From an uncultured Rhodocyclaceae bacterium (GTDB lineage: Bacteria; Pseudomonadota; Gammaproteobacteria; Burkholderiales; Rhodocyclaceae): 64,000 nucleotides of DNA. The DNA is taken from NCBI GenBank assembly GCA_907163075.1, contig CAJQTY010000001.1:2294001-2358000 (forward strand), written 5' to 3'. Position 1 is the stretch's first letter. Each line of letters starts with the position of its first letter. The notes below the pieces were generated by a model. That model worked only from the letters and a program-made list of their open reading frames with translations. It was not told the origin of the DNA and made no database searches. Of this stretch, positions 63,854 to 64,000 are shown in pieces. A program made the translations under genes and the position numbers.

Positions 63854-63859
63854 TGAAAG
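63854..63859. repeat. Right junction repeat (att-like)
   Basis: TGAAAG directly precedes the point where modB homology resumes. It matches 18559-18564 at the other end of the element. Confidence 0.5.
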
Positions 63860-64000
63860 GAGTAGAAAACGGAGGCGATAACAAGACCAGGGAAGGTGAA
63901 CGGCAGCAAGCCCAGACCGAGTGACGCCGTCAGTTTCCCGACAGGGCCATGGGGACCCATCACCAGCAACAGGTAAAAGCCCAACACGGTGGGCGGCAAC
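63860..64000 (-). pseudogene. modB: modB 5' fragment (right of insertion)
   Basis: This is the N-terminal half of the split host permease, continuing beyond the window. It reads [20 protein letters not shown] and ends with [13 protein letters not shown], exactly where the left fragment takes up with FMVQPLQ. Beyond 63860 the frame runs into element DNA for about 50 unrelated codons and stops at 63706-63708. It cannot make a working permease. It does keep the transcript from the host mod promoter open towards the element-borne modB. Confidence 0.88.

Larger units (their letters stand above)
18559..63859 (+). mobile_element. GInt-type genomic island inserted in modB
   Basis: Both halves of a split modB flank this 45.3-kb segment: the C-terminal half ends at 18564 and the N-terminal half begins at 63860. 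The left end carries three tandem tyrosine recombinase genes and a small coiled-coil gene, reading inward. GInt islands are defined by such a ginABCD operon at one end, variable cargo, a short AT-rich far end and imperfect direct repeats at the junctions (established knowledge, Bardaji et al. 2017). Here a TGAAAG is present at both junctions, and an AT-rich stretch with inverted repeats lies at the right end. Base composition in the left 6 kb is visibly more AT-rich than the backbone. Cargo is mostly anti-phage systems plus a replacement modBC pair. No conjugation or phage structural genes are seen. Confidence 0.85.

Noticed and set aside
18559..63859. Prophage or conjugative element
   Set aside because: No capsid, tail, portal, terminase, relaxase or type IV secretion genes were found, and the recombinase set is of the GInt kind.
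63706..63999. Apparent 97-aa gene at the right edge
   Set aside because: It is the host modB stump running on into element DNA, not a functional gene.
1..64000. CRISPR arrays and tRNA or rRNA genes
   Set aside because: I saw no regularly spaced repeat-spacer array, and no tRNA or rRNA gene that I could support; the insertion target is modB, not a tRNA.

Overview
The window is bacterial and chromosomal, and fits a betaproteobacterium, perhaps Rhodocyclales-like (inference from gene content and the dprA/LysM/def/fmt neighbourhood; I cannot name a genus). A perfect 16-bp parS palindrome at 10203-10218 and a second parS-like palindrome at 8269-8284 suggest that this stretch lies in the replication-origin half of the chromosome.

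Backbone, 1-17045: a small unknown gene, a yfiR-yfiN-yfiB cyclic-di-GMP signalling operon (minus strand), an amino-acid ABC transporter (binding protein, permease, ATPase), a small membrane protein, a ChaN-like lipoprotein-type protein with a PDZ domain, an RsuA-type pseudouridine synthase, a DsrE-family protein, an OxyR regulator, topoisomerase III, DprA, a LysM protein, and def-fmt. Next come molybdate transporter genes: modC is intact, but modB stops abruptly at 18564.

Element, about 18559-63859 (45.3 kb): the missing 5' part of modB reappears at 63860-64000, so one element has inserted inside modB. Its left end carries a four-gene operon of three tandem tyrosine recombinases and a small coiled-coil protein. 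This matches the ginABCD operon that defines GInt genomic islands. The cargo is a defence island: (1) a co-directional 16-kb set with a DUF1998 helicase, an SNF2 helicase, a very large N6-adenine methyltransferase, an SMC-like ATPase and an HNH nuclease (DISARM-like in part); (2) a Hachiman pair, hamA-hamB; (3) McrBC; (4) an unrecognised tightly coupled three-gene operon (1036 aa, 316 aa, about 987 aa helicase), the best candidate here for an undescribed system; (5) small accessory genes: zinc-ribbon protein, uracil-DNA-glycosylase-like protein, nucleotidyltransferase with a 42-codon coupled ORF beside an IS21-like end remnant, HAD protein, XRE regulator. No phage structural or conjugation genes are seen.

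The right end of the element carries its own complete modB-modC pair, in the same orientation as the broken host genes. Host transcription entering from beyond 64000 would pass through the modB stump into this replacement pair, so the insertion could leave molybdate uptake working. That self-repair arrangement and the three-gene operon are the main points of interest.
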